From NCBI GenBank assembly GCA_019426215.1, contig CM033393.1, positions 52,516,645 through 52,580,644 of the forward strand: DNA of 64,000 nucleotides, in the 5' to 3' direction. Position numbers and translations under genes: made by a program. The DNA is from Buddleja alternifolia. Lineage: Eukaryota > Streptophyta > Magnoliopsida > Lamiales > Scrophulariaceae. How positions within the stretch are numbered: the first letter of the stretch is position 1; the number at the start of each line of letters is the position of its first letter. This document shows, in pieces, positions 36,028-48,700 of this stretch. The notes under the pieces were generated by a model. It was not told the origin of the DNA, ran no database searches, and saw nothing but the letters and a program-made list of their open reading frames with translations.

Positions 36028-36391
36028 TTGACATTATGTGTTGTTTATTGACTAATTGCATTGACAAAAATTTTACCTTAAAAAAATAATGGTTCTTATT
36101 GTTTGATTGTGTAGCATTGACATTATTTGATCCATGTGTAATTCACTAGTTTATTCAAGCTCTTGCCAATGCAATTTCTGAGTCAAAAAACGGGAATCTT
36201 CGGTTAGTTTTTTGTGGTAATTTTTTTTGATGAAATGGGTTGAATCAATAACCAAAGTGAATCCTATGATAATAAGGTAACTATTGTTTGTGTTTGTTTG
36301 TATAATCTTGGCATTATTTGTTGTTAATTGATTAATTGCATTGATAAATTTTCACCATAAAAAATTATGGTTCTTATTGTTTGATTGAGCA

Positions 36392-36601
36392 TTGACACGA
36401 TTTGATCCTTATCCTATAGATATAAAAATCGACAACATGACTGAGGAATATAGTATGATTCAGCTGTTGAATATCATCATACAAGAGAGAGACAATGAAG
36501 TGAAGCAACAACATGACTGTGATGACTTTGACGATTTCCATCGATCCAGCAATTCTGAAAGCGAGGATGAGGCATTTGGTGTGGAGTGTGATCGCATTTA
36601 A
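36392..36601 (+). other. Short acidic open frame, unrecognised
   Basis: A 69-codon frame ending in an acidic tract (DCDDFDDFHRSSNSESEDEA). No family recognised. It lies within the composite element and may be a captured or element-borne exon. Confidence 0.25.
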
Positions 36602-37016
36602 TGAAAAAGTTGTTTAAATTGTTAATTGTGTGTAATTTTCATAACCAGTAGAGACAATTTCATAGTTTGTGTAAAATGTTTAATGTTATTTAAATTGTTA
36701 ATTGTGTGTAATATTTGCTACTTGTAGAGACAATTTCCCAATTTGTGTATAATGTTTACTTTTGTGCAATGCTATAATTCGTGTGTAATCTTTAATATTG
36801 CGTTAATTGCGATGGTTCTAACAAAACGATGCAGAGTACATGTCATCCAACTTTGCACTATATTCAAAATAGACGGTAATATTGTTTTGTACGATCTAAA
36901 ACATGTCATATATTCAACAACCTCTGTACATGTCCACTCCAGCTGAGATTCACACAAAAATACACATCAATAATTGAACTAGATAAACATTATTATGAGA
37001 GTGAAAAGGGTGGTGC

Positions 37017-37620
37017 TCATGTGGACGGAGGTGACGGTGGTTGAAAATTCACAAACGTGAAAAACTCAGATAATTGCCTCATCATCTCTGCTTGATTTCT
37101 CATCAACTCGATTTGATTTTGTGCGAAAATGGCGAATTGAGATTCAAGACGGTTGAAATTAGTGGAGGTGTTCTGCTGTATTACTTGTTGGTGGATCCTG
37201 AACTTGAGGGTTGTGAGTAACAACCTCTGTCGCCGCATCATTCTGCTCCCGAGGGTGAGGCACTCTGATGAAACCACGGCTTAATCTATTCTTCTTCAGT
37301 AGGTCTATATAAGTGAGCTGGTTCAGTACTGGGATGATAATGCTGTACGAGCCCTTTTCGCCCCATATTTTAGAAGACAAAAGTGGTTCAATACCGAGAT
37401 GATACGAAGCAAAAATGACACCTACATTATCATATACAAAATGTATTTCAGAAAATCCAGAAAATAACAAGAAAACAGTTGGAACATCTCTATCGGGCAT
37501 TTCATCGAACACCTTGCCTTCATTATGTAGGCATCTCCATTCTAGTAATAAGTTAACACACAAGCATGCCCAATAATCAATTTGCCATTCTAAATAAAAA
37601 AAAAACCCACATCTAATCAC
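37017..37620 (-). pseudogene. Two overlapping minus frames, element-borne protein remnant
   Basis: The frame at 37620-37159 contains GKVFDEMPDRDVPTVFLLFS (PPR-like), then HLGIEPLLSSKIWGEKGSYS and SRGFIRVPHPREQND. A second frame, 37277-37017, continues with a heptad-like helix (LMRNQAEMMRQLSEFF). They overlap in different frames, suggesting one broken gene. I cannot name it; an element-encoded accessory protein is possible. Confidence 0.4.
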
Positions 37621-37735
37621 AACGAAACAACAAAATCTCCATCAGGCATTTCGTCGAACACCTTGCATTCATTATGTAAGCATGTATATTCTAGCAATTA
37701 ATGAACACACAAACATGCCCAATAATCAATTTGCA
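37495..37735. repeat. Tandem duplication of about 125 bp
   Basis: Copies at about 37495-37590 and 37622-37735 share GGCATTTC(A/G)TCGAACACCTT and CATGCCCAATAATCAATTTG. They are related in inverse orientation to the 32.6-32.9 kb duplication. Confidence 0.7.
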
Positions 37736-38176
37736 ATTCTAAAACAGAAAACCCCAATGATAATCATAACGAAAAACAACAACAACACGTATTATGCAAA
37801 ATTCATGCGTTACAAAAGGCCAAACAAAACAATTGAAGACCTTGTTTACAATTGTAAACCTTGCGTTGATGGAAAAGTGAGTTGATTGAGGCGTGCGTTG
37901 ATTGAAGGCGAGACGATAGAGGGAGCGTGTTTTGATGGAAGACTGAGTTGATGAAAGGAACGATAGAAGTTGTTGCTTGCTTTGATGGTTTCAATTTGCA
38001 ATTCCCCGTCTGTTCTTTCTTTGGGGGACTATTTAATTGAAACTCAACACTATGGTGCCTAAAAATCGGCACCATGGTGCCGAGTATCCTGCCTTAGGCA
38101 GGATAAAAGGCACCATGGTGCCGTTTATTTATCTCAATTTTTATTTTTTTTATTTTTTATTTTTCACACTTTTTTA

Positions 38177-38760
38177 ATACTGCCATACTGGACCCAGTAT
38201 TTCAGTATTCGCTTCTGGAATACTGAGATACAGGGGTCATATATCGCTGTATTCGCTACAGCAATACTTGTATACTAAACCCCCGTATTGGAGTATTACG
38301 TACCCCTTAGGTCTATCAGGCGATACCGAGATATTTGCATCGGTATCACGGTATTTAGTACCTCAATACTGCGATATAGAGGCCCCGTATCGCAGTATTC
38401 CAAAATATGGGGTAACCCACTATTACGATATCGTCGATACTGCGATACGGGACCCATGTATCTCAGTATTTGGTAATAGGATACTGTGATATAGGATATG
38501 TATCAAAGTATCATATCTCCAATACTACGATACATGGTCTTGTATCGCAGTATCGACGAAATTTGGCCCTATCCCTATGTCTATATTGGCGATACTGCAA
38601 TATCGGGGTCCTGTATTTCAGTATTCAGTACGATACTGAGATACAGGACCCTGTATCGCCGTATCGTCAATTTTTGGCACCACGGTGCTGAATGGACTGC
38701 CTAAGGCAGTTTGCTCGGCACTATGGTGCCGAAAACTCAGCACCATGGTGCCGAAAATTT
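38177..38760. repeat. Array of short hairpins with AATACTGCGATA-type stems
   Basis: About nine near-palindromes of 30-38 bases follow one another: about 38177-38209, 38219-38252, 38327-38358, 38375-38409 (perfect 12-bp stem AATACTGCGATA / TATCGCAGTATT), 38435-38470, 38520-38553, 38593-38627 and 38630-38668, then a GGCACCATGGTGCC-type fold-back to 38760. Apparent consensus: AATACTGCGATAC, a GGnCCC centre, and the reverse complement of the stem. Stem changes are often paired, which suggests conversion or selection on the folded form. Confidence 0.85.
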
Positions 38761-38979
38761 GGGAAAAACAAATGTCAATCATAATACACCATATTATTAT
38801 AATCCATGATAATAGACTATGTTAGATGGTTTCAGAGATTTTCGTTCAGCTGTCCTCAATTCCAATGATTTTCCACCTTTACTCAATAAACACACAAATT
38901 ACAAGAATATGTGACATAAATCATGCATAAACCAATGTAAATAATATAAATATGAGGCTCTAAAACACATAAATTCTCA

Positions 38980-41590
38980 CCGTATCAAGTGGAAATAGAG
39001 AAGATAGTGGATGAGATGTTGAAATTTGGGATCATACAACCCAATGACAGTCCATATGCCTCACCAATCTTGTTAGTGAAAAAGAAGAACAATAGTTGGA
39101 GGTTCTGTGTAGAGTACAGGATGCTAAATGCCATAACCATTAAGGATAGGTTCTCTATACCCATCATTGATGATTTATTGAATGAGTTAAGATGGACAAC
39201 TATCTTTTCTAAGATAGACTTGGGGGCAGGATATCACCATATCAAAGTAAAAGGAGAAGATGTTCACAAAACTGCCTTTGTGATAATAGCAGGCCTCTAT
39301 GGGTTTGTTTTCATGCCATTTGGCTTGACGAATGCCCGGCTACATTTCAATCCCTGCTGAATGTAGTTTTCAAGGAATACTTAAGGACCTTTGTACTAGT
39401 AGTTTTTGATGACATACTAATATATAGCCTAGAATTTGAAACTCATATCACTCATTTACAGTTAGTCTTTGATAAATTGAAGGCACACCAATTATATGCC
39501 AAGAAGAATAAGTGTTCTTTTACACAAAGTCAGATGGGTCATGTGATATCTGTGGAAGGGGTAGTTGCTGATGAGAGTAAAATATAATGCATGGTGGATT
39601 GGCCCTCACCATCAAAAGTAAAAGGGTTGAGAGGATTCCTTGGATTAACTGGATACTACAGAAAGTTTTTTAAGAACTATGGGATCTTAGCAAAGCCATT
39701 AACTTATGCCCATCATTGATGATTTATTGGATAAGTCAAAAGAGGCAGCTATCTTTTCTAAGATAGACTTAAGGACCCGAACTCCCATGAGGCATGCAGA
39801 ACCAGAACTCCCATGAGGCAGTGTCTCTGGGAAAAAGCTTTTAGGGCAATGAAGAAAGCTATGACTCACACATCGGTGCTTTCACAGTCTGACTACAACA
39901 AGATTTTTGTGTTAGAAACCAATGCCTGTTATGGAGGAATAAGGGCAGTTTTAATGCAAGATAGGAATCTAATAGCCTATCTAAGTAAAACACTGGGTCC
40001 TAAAATCATGGGGCTATCCATTTATGAGAAGGAGTTCTTGGCTATTATTTTAGCAGTAAGTAAATAGAAACACTATTTGATGGGAATGGAGTTTGTCATA
40101 AGAATTGACCAGCAGAGTCTTAAGTATCTCTTAGAGCAAAGAATCACCACTGCACTGCAACAAAAATATTTGGTCAAGCTCATGGGATTTACTTATAGAA
40201 TTGAGTACAAGAGGGGATTGGAAAATGAGGCAGCTGGTGCACTATCAATAAAGGGGAGAGAAGATAAAAGCATGGAACAATAGGTATTTGAGTGCATTGT
40301 GATTTCTGTTGTGCAGCCTACAAGGATTGGAAAATTAATTGAGTCATATGAGAATGACTCCCTGGCTAAAGAAGTGATGACTGAGTGTATTTTGAGACCT
40401 TAGGATGTATCCTTGTTCTCTTTTCATGGAGTGGTTATAAGGTACAAGGGTAAGCTATATGTGGGGAGTCACACTAACATGAGGCATTAGATTATAGAAT
40501 CTGTGCATAGCTCTTCTGTTGGTGGTCATTCTGGAGTTAAGGCAACCTTTAGGAGGTTACAGTTGATATTTTATTGGCCAAAGGCCATAGAAGAAGTTAA
40601 AAGATGGGTAGAAATGTGTGTGGTATGTCAAAAGTGTAAAGAGGAACATATAGCTTATCCTGGATTACTTGAGCCCTTACAAGTGCCAAACCAAGCTTGG
40701 TAGCATTTATGTATGGATTTTATTGAAAAGTTATTCTTTTCAGAAGGAAAAGGCACTATTCTTGCGGTTGTTGATAAATTAACCAAGTACAGTCACTTTT
40801 TTGCTTTGTCTCATCCCTTGCCAATTTCAAAAGCAGCAAGGTTATTTATGGAGGAAGTGCACAAACTCCATGGGTTACCTATTGTTATCACTATAGATAG
40901 GGATAAACTTTTTGTGAGTTACTTTTGGAAAGAATGATGGAGCTACTAGGCATTCAACAGGCCATGTCTATAGCATATCACCCTCAAAGTGATGGTCAAA
41001 TTGAAAGAGTGAACCAGTGTTTGGAAAATTATCTGAGGTGCATGTGTAATCACAATCCAAAACAGTGGGCAAAATGGATTGGACTAGATGAATGGTGGTA
41101 TAATACCAATTTTCATACCATCATTAACATGACTCCCTTTGAGGCTCTATATGGACACAAACCAAGCCACTTTGGTTTAAACCCTTACCCATCTATAGTA
41201 GTTGTTGGAGTTGAAGAGATGATCACTGAAAGATAGCATAGAGATCACACTCTTAAAGAATATCTAGTTACAACTCAAAGTAAAATGAAATAGTTTGCAG
41301 GTAAACACACGAGTCAAAGGGAATTTGCTGTAAGAGATTATGTGTTTCTTAGGTTGCAGCCATATAAATAATACACTTTAAGAGACAAGAGATTGTGGAA
41401 ATTGAGTGCCACGTATTGCGGACCCTTTAAGGTAACTGAGAGGGTTGGGATGGTAGCTTACAAACTGCAGTTACCAAGTAATGTCAGGGTGCATCCAGTG
41501 TTCCATGTTTCCTTGCTTAAAAAGTCTATTTCCTCAACTTCCACAGTGGCTACTGAATTTCCTAGACCTACTGAAGATGGTAGGTGTTGA
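38980..41590 (+). pseudogene. Gypsy pol polyprotein (broken)
   Basis: Segments: reverse transcriptase 38980-39360 and on to about 39700, with the conserved VVFDDILIYS active-site box; a rearranged patch 39709-39822; RNase H 39813-40283; zinc-binding and integrase core 40503-41236 (GHSGVKATFRRL, CVVCQKC, MDFIEKL, HPQSDGQIERVNQCLENYLR); C-terminal YCGPFKVTERVG to FHVSLLKKS at 41393-41530. Internal stops occur, for example near 39586, 40066, 40281, 40701 and 40935. Annotated as an old copy. Confidence 0.85.
39160..39822 (+). repeat. Partial duplication inside the gypsy RT
   Basis: 39160-39224 reappears at 39709-39774 (shared GATGATTTATTG and CTATCTTTTCTAAGATAGAC), followed by a short duplicated GAACTCCCATGAGGCA motif (39779-39822). 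This replaced the RT-RNase H connection. Confidence 0.7.
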
Positions 41591-42389
41591 TACAGTGGGA
41601 ACATTTACCAAAGGAGGAATCTACAATGGAGGATTGGAGGATGATTATTCAGCAGTTTCCTCAAGTTGAGGCTTGGGGACAAGCCTCTTAAAAAAGGGGG
41701 GGAGTAATGTCATGCTTTTAATGAATAAAAACGTAACAAATAAAAAGGTGCTTTTATTAGTTTTGGCATCATCAGTTAAACAGTGGCGTTTGAGGTAAAT
41801 TAGGGTTGCGGGAAAAAAATACCAAATTAAGGTCAAATTAATCAATTAAGGCATTGCTGATTTGGGGATTAAGAGTTAACACAGTCAACCAACAACGAGC
41901 GGCCACGTGGCAGGGAATATTACATACTTATTTGCACAGAATTCGCTGATGATTTGCTCAGATTTTGGCTAGACCTTGAATGCAGTACGATTTCTATCTC
42001 TATCCTCTTTCCTCTCTCTCCTTCATCTCTGCCTTTGAGTCCCATTATCCTAAAAACAATCTTTCCACCATTGTTGCAGGTTTGGAGCTTGGAATTGAAG
42101 TCGAAATACCATTATTATCGCACATTGAGTTGTAATTCTTGAATATTGCAACTTTATTTATATTAAAAATTTCAGAATTTAGTCCATTCATTACACCATA
42201 TTTCTCACCACTACCGCTCCCTGCCTCGTTATGGATATGAGCCGTGACGAAAATGTCCATAGGGAAAAAGATCTCTTGAAATTTCCAAAAGTTCGGATTC
42301 CATTGTTTCTCCGACTTCTTTTTTCTTCAACAGATTTGTTATTTAATTTTAAAATTTTAGTCCAAATAGATACATAAAACAACCGAAAA

Positions 42390-42880
42390 TATATTAAAAT
42401 ACAAAAAAGTGAAACCCATAATTTCCAAGATGCAAGCATGCACATTGCAAGGCCTCTAGTAGTTAATTAGTGAGCTAAAGCCCTAGTACAACGAGAAGCC
42501 AGAACAAAATTGAGCAAAAGTTCAGAAATACAAAGACCACAGGGGAAAAATGAAATAACAATATGCACAAGGAAAGGGGAAAAAAAAATTGTTCCCAAGA
42601 AAATTGAATTTTAAATATAGTTATTTAAGACATATCATAAGTCTAAATAATATATATAAACTAATCCAAAATATTTTACCATACAAAATATGGAATTATG
42701 TTTTCCAAAATGCAAGCATGCAAAGTGAATGCCAAAAGTCGATAGTAAGTAATGAAGTGGGTAACCATCAACAAGCCAACAAGCCAAAACACGAGCACAA
42801 ATCCAGGAATTACAAAGACCAGCAGGGGAAAATGAAATAAGAAAAGTAAGTGGAAAGGAAAATAAAACGGTTGACATGAA
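42390..42880. repeat. Imperfect tandem duplication downstream of the glutaredoxin gene
   Basis: Two diverged copies (about 42390-42590 and 42680-42880) share ATGCAAGCATGCA, TACAAAGACCA and GGGGAAAA(A)TGAAATAA blocks. No coding potential. Confidence 0.55.
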
Positions 42881-42995
42881 AATTGATCTTATCCTATCCA
42901 CAACATACAAATACACCTTAAATGAAAGAGCAACAACATAACTGGCAAATCGAGTTTAGTACTTGTAAAATTTCCTTGAATCAAGACACAAAGTC

Positions 42996-45729
42996 TTAAG
43001 AACAAATTGCTTTCTCCAACAATTCCTGCAATTCCCCGCTCTTGTATGCCTCTGTTTCAGAATTCATGAAAGTTGTAAGAACTTCATTGCATGGAAACTA
43101 AAATTCCCAAATTGCAAAAGCAAGTTGCAAGTCTCCACCGAAAGCGTTTTCAAGAACTTCTATTATGATCATATGTATAAACAAACAAAATTTCCAGTTT
43201 TTTTTTACATCCATTGTTAGATGTATCCACTGACTAACACAATTGCTTCTTTCCTAACTCATCCTGAAGTCCAATAAACATTCCCCGCACAACAATCATC
43301 TTCTTTTCCTAAAACTCAGTCTAAGCAAAGAGAACAGGTTTCAAGCAAGAATGCGTACAAGAAAGGCTATATCACAATCTGAAGCAATGAGCATGAGTTT
43401 TGAGCATGGAAGGCTATAAATGAGCTGTAGTTCAATCAATGTGACTTCATTAACTTTATAGCTTTTCCAGTTTTCTTACTGAAGATCTTAGCTAATTCTA
43501 CTTAAGTATTGTTCAGGAATAAATGTAATATGGATCAAACAATTAGCCACATTTGGTATTTCCCACAGTCTCTTGTTGACTGTATAATTAAAGTTTATTG
43601 TGGTTTCCCCAACAGAGAAGCAGGGTAATCATCTTAAATCTCAGGTGATAGGTAAATTAGCCTTCATTTCTTTGAGATAACTCACACATCTAAAAGAAAA
43701 TCATTTTTTACCCATACTTTGATAAGAAAATATGAACTTATACAGTTAAATTACTAAAGGGTCTACTTAAACGAGGCAATCAAGGTTCCTGCAACACTTT
43801 TCAAACATTTCAGAGATAAGAACAGCAAAGTGAGTGGATCTGCCTGCCGTAGAGAGGTGGATTAAACATACCTAATGTAATGTCGCAGCCACCAAAGAAC
43901 ACGCCATCAATGTACAACTGCGGAAACGTTGGCCAGCTGGAATACTCCTTCAATCCCTGATGCAATATTTCATTTTCCAGAATATTTATCGTTTCAAAAG
44001 GGACATTCAAGGATTTCAGTATCTGCACAACCGTATTTGAAAATCCACACTGCGGGAATTCCTTTGTTCCTTTCATGAAGAGAACTACCTTCTGTGAGGT
44101 AACAACTTTATCCAAGGTAGTCTTCAGCTCAGGAGGTAGAGCTGCATTAAGGATAAATGCAAAAAGACCAACTAATAGTAAGACGTCTCCATGCTAATAG
44201 ACAAAGTTCCAGTGCATGAAGAAAGCTGTAAATGTGAAGAGAAAATACCACTTCATTATGCGAGATGCTTGTCTACAATCAACTCAACAAATTCAATGAT
44301 TGTTTTAATTCCATGAAATCACACTTGTCATTCACGCCTTGTACCAATGCTGACAATTAGTCCTGCCATGCTTTTATTCTACCGAATATTTTGGCAAAAT
44401 AAAACTTGAGTTCACAGGAAAATTCATCTGAAATTGCTAACATGATATCAATTGAGACGGAGATCGCAAAGGGATACCAAATGCAGGATTAAGCAATCCT
44501 TGAATATAATGTGTGTTTTGTGCAGTTATAGATGCAGATAGTGCTCTCAGATGTTGAGTTGGGCAAACAATATGCAAACATATAACACATTAAATATATT
44601 GCACAATGAAAAAACTCTTTTCAAGCGAACTTGATTCGGATGAAGAGAAACAGCAACCGAAGATTTAGGATTCATGAGACAGTTATCAAAGTCGATAGTA
44701 TTTAGATCTTAATATGAATATAGTTGGCTGAATTCTGCTATGGAATATAATCTGGCATCTGATTCAGACCACTGATTCTTTACCAAGTGAGGCCTTTTTC
44801 TTTGAGGTTGTACGACAAAATAAAGAGGATGGCTATGTTTCAGGAGTCTGAGGATAAAGTTAAAGAGGTAAAGCCGCCCAAATAGGATGCAAGAAGAGAA
44901 GAGATATAGAACGCGGATGTAGTTTTGGCCTTATAAAGTGAATGCATGCATGGAAATGCCTTAATGCGTTTTAAGTGATGCTAGATTAATTGTACTCTGA
45001 AGTATCTACAAACACTAAGATAGCACTGCCATTTAATGCTAATATTAGTTCTATTATATAAAACATACAACATAGACACGCATCATCAGGGACGTTGTGG
45101 CAATTGTCCTTTGTCAGAAAATGTAGAAATAGCATGAGCTTTTCATACTAAACCACTCTGGGAAATGTGATAGTTTGAGCTAGCAGCGTCAATCAATAGT
45201 CAGTTAAGTGCTCAAGGTGATACTAACTCCATTATTACTCTTCTTCAAATGCAGAAAAGATAAATTAAAAAAGATATGCCAGCGAAGCAGACGGTTGAGA
45301 GTTGCATAAGAGGTGCTTCGGGTAAATCTGTTTAATTAATGGAGGATTGAAATCTGAATCTGTAATCGACTTTGAGGAAACAAGCATATTGAGTCTTGAA
45401 ATTGGAGAAACTTGTCAAGGACCAAAAGAAAGCTGAACTATATCTTCACATCTTAATATCTTATACATACATGGATACATACATACGCACATACCTGAAA
45501 AACATCGGATGGAGCTCATCTTTCTACCAGTAGAACCAAGTTTCAATGAAATAGCAACGGTATCGTACACTGTGGAACACAAACCATGGAATTTGTTGAT
45601 CTTTGCTGTATTACAAATAGGATAGCGGTGGTATTGGTGACGGCTAACCCAAGGCGTCGCCACCGCCGCAAGCGGTGAGCAACTAGTCACCGCGGAGGCG
45701 TGTGCCACTAATTGCGAAAGGGAAGCCAT
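42996..45729 (-). CDS. GRXS14: Monothiol glutaredoxin, CGFS type, plastid (GRXS14/CXIP1-like)
   Basis: Three exons on the minus strand: 45729-45495, 44141-43872 and 43051-42996 (stop TAA). All borders are GT-AG and phases fit; 561 nt give 186 residues. Residues 1 to about 78 are a Ser/Arg-rich leader (MASLSQLVAHASAVTSCSPL...) fitting a plastid transit peptide. The glutaredoxin domain follows: KVVLFMKGTKEFPQCGFSN with the CGFS active site at 110-113, WPTFPQLYIDG with the cis-Pro and FFGGCDITL for glutathione binding, ending ELQELLEKAICS. CGFS glutaredoxins bind a [2Fe-2S] cluster with glutathione and pass it to plastid Fe-S proteins. Slightly longer than the Arabidopsis protein because of the leader. 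Intron 1 is about 1.35 kb. Confidence 0.94.
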
Positions 45730-48700
45730 TCCGAAGGTGAAATCTGAAGAACAAACTCAACAAAGCGAACTAAAATTTGTAAACGAAACCAAAACGAAGT
45801 GTTGAAACTTGCTTTAATGATTTGTATTTTGTACCAAAAGAAATAATTATTATATTGTACCAAAAAAAGAAAAAAAAAATGAAGCAAGTAATGATATTAT
45901 TAATTTATTACAATGTTACTATATGCATGCGATTTTAAGATGGACCTAGTCGAGTGAAGTCGATTTATCTAACCCCTTTAAATGCATGTGATTTATATGT
46001 TTTTAACTATTTTATCCTTACATCTTGTATCCAATAATGTTTGATACACCAATTTTATTGGACCTAATGTTCTTAGAATCACCCGTCTATATCTATCCTC
46101 TCAAGAGCAACTTCATTTTCGTGCCTCAGAAGCGAAATTGTTTTGCCTCTAGTTTATTAACAAATAATCTAATATATAAGTAATTGAGTATTACCAAACT
46201 ATTGTTGTTTCTTCCTTCTTTCTCTTAAACAATAAGTTTCATTGGAATTTGGACTGGAAGTTTTGAGAATTTGGACGGTAAGTTCCATTGGAATGTGAAT
46301 TTGTTTCTGAAAGACTATAAAAGCATAACTATAAATTGTTTTCGGAGATCAAATTTGAACTGGAAATTCATAATTGACATGTGAATCTAAACAAAAATGG
46401 TTGAATCGAGGCGAGGGTCAACCGAGTATCCCTACACAAAATTGCCCCTATAACCCTGCTATATAGGTTGTACGCGTTTACGCAATAGTGTCCCATGATA
46501 CAACTATTCTAAACTGAGGTAGAACCACTTCAAACATCAGAGTCTATGAACAAAATTCCTGCTTTGAACTCTCAAGATCTCAAGAAAAGTTTTCTTAAAG
46601 CTGAAGATATGCTATGAAAATGCTGAATGCATAAATGATGTATGAGAATGAGGCTGGAGGGTGCCTTTTATAAACTGCTGGAACTTGAAAAATCTATTTA
46701 ATACCAGTCTTTAATGCACCAAGTAACAGCAGACAGTTTGGCTTTAAAGCCGAAACGATCGATCATTCAACTTGAAATGGATGTTTCCCCTCTGGTATGC
46801 GCAAAGTACCAGATTAAATACCAGTGCACGCTTTTTTCATCTTCTATGGTTTCCTACCGTTCGATCCGAAAAATATGATGATTAGAGATTTTCTGAGATT
46901 TAATTTAAATAAACAATTAATATTTTTTTATCCAACAAATTAATATTAGGTTGAGCCCAAGCCAGGCCGAGCCTGTGGGCGGGCAAGGAAGGCATATGGA
47001 TTTAATATCCTCCACCAATCCCAAACTTCTTCAACCCAAAAGGGGCTAAACCCTTAGCCTCAAATATAATACATAAACCATCAGACCTTCTTTTTGATTT
47101 CCTATGTGGGATAATCTAATATCACACATATCCAAATAACAATCTTTATCACTTAATTTCTCATTCATCTAAATTCCGATTTGAGAAATCCAATGTGTAA
47201 ATCTTATTTACTCGTTAACTAGATTAATATTAATATATTATCTCGTAATATTTTGGATTTCGGATACGAGTGTTGTTTGAATTTCGTATCCTAAAGTCGT
47301 GTTTCACACACCTTGCTACTATATTTTCCAACAATCCCCCACACGAATGAAATAATGGAACACTCCTCTTGAATTCATAAGTATTTACTCGGTTTGAGGC
47401 GGTCTACACCTCACACTTAGTGATCTCCTATTTAAAAGTATCCTATCATACTCCACTTTGTTACGTCAACTCTTTTTACAATACATGAATCATTAAAAGT
47501 CCAACTTAACCTTTTGCTGCAACTTGTAGGGGGCACTTTTTTATCCTAGGCAATGGGTTTGGAGTTTGTTAAAGTCCTAAGTGCATCCCTGAACTTTTAC
47601 AACTTAGTTTTTCCATTGAACCAAGATCTTGAAATCTCCAGTCAACATGGTTGGGTTACTCTATTCCTCTTAATAGGCGGTCAATTTGATCTCTGGAGTC
47701 ATTTCGTCAAAGGATCCATTATATCCTCCCTGATTTACATAATCAAAGGAGATAATGTTACTTGAGATCAACTGCTTAATGGTATTGTGTCTACGACGAT
47801 ATTTTCTCATACATCATTTATGCAGGTGATTTAGATGCGTGTGATTTAAATGTTTTTAAATATTTTGTCCATATATCCTACAACCAAAAATAATTGATGT
47901 ACCGACTTCATTGGACCTAGTGTGTCTTAGAATCACCCGTCTATATTCTCGCATCTCAAGAACAACTTTATTTTCGTGCTTCAGAAAGAAATTGTTTTGA
48001 CTTTAGTTTACTAACAAATAATCTAATATATAAGTAATTAAATACTACCAAATTATATATGTAAATTTTTCCTTGTCTAGTTACGCTTAGGTAATATAAA
48101 TTTAACTGTGCTGAAATGTGTCAACCACTACTATAGTAAATATTTGGATTTAATGTTCAAAAATATATATATATATATATATATATATTTGGATTTAGCT
48201 TAACCCTATACATATTGAGAACCCCGTCTACTAACACAAGTGACTCCTGTGACCTTCCACCTACTGGAGTTGGTTTGTTTCCTCTTCCTAATTAAAACAA
48301 GACAATTAGACAAACAATCAAATTATGCTTAGTTATCAAAAAATATATATATATGCTTAACAAGATAGTGTAAAATACTTGGCTGATGATAAAGCCAGAG
48401 CAATTCTCTTGATGTCAGAGCAAAAAATAATTAATTGACAAAATTTACAAGTAAGTTTTAAAAGATAATCTTTTGTATAATTATATTTTCTGTCATCTTC
48501 ACTAAATCGGGCCGCCAATCTCTTCGAAGCCCCTTCGCTCCCTCCCATGGCTAAACCTCAAAATTAATCCTTTCTAATCACGCTATTGTACACACCAGTA
48601 TCAGAATTTCAGAAGACTACTACTATTTTCAAATAGAAAATTACCCAATAAAAATTTCATTTATGCCTTCTAATTTGGAAGGGCCCTCCTCATACGAAAT

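Larger units (their letters stand above)
34520..38840. mobile_element. Candidate large inverted-repeat-bounded composite element
   Basis: Left flank 34552-34595 (AACCATCCGACATAGTTCAT...) matches, as reverse complement, 38795-38837; moving inward, both sides then have an ATTTGTT...CGGCACCAT block followed by a shared CACCAT(G/A)GTGCC and GCAAACTGCC module (34804-34837 against 38692-38740). The interior holds a DUF295 gene fragment, direct repeats, PPR-like snippets and hairpin arrays. No transposase was recognised and no flanking duplication identified, so the class (Mutator-like or fold-back) is not settled. Bounds are approximate. Confidence 0.5.
38978..42190 (+). mobile_element. Decayed Ty3/gypsy retrotransposon, 5'-truncated
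   Basis: Reverse transcriptase begins abruptly at about 38978 and is followed by RNase H, integrase and a chromodomain-like tail, the gypsy order. A polypurine tract (AAAAAAGGGGGGGAG, 41691-41705) is followed by TGTCATGC at 41708, the likely start of the 3' LTR, which may run to about 42190. There is no gag, protease or 5' LTR. Many stops and frame breaks mean it cannot act alone. Confidence 0.85.

Noticed and set aside
38177..38760. Hairpin array as a tRNA or rRNA cluster
   Set aside because: Stems are simple near-palindromes without cloverleaf, A/B boxes or rRNA motifs.
48357..48548. Minus-strand frame beginning MGGSEGASKRLAARFSED
   Set aside because: It looks gene-like for about 20 residues only; I could not find a matching second exon or name a family, so a first exon is possible but unsupported.
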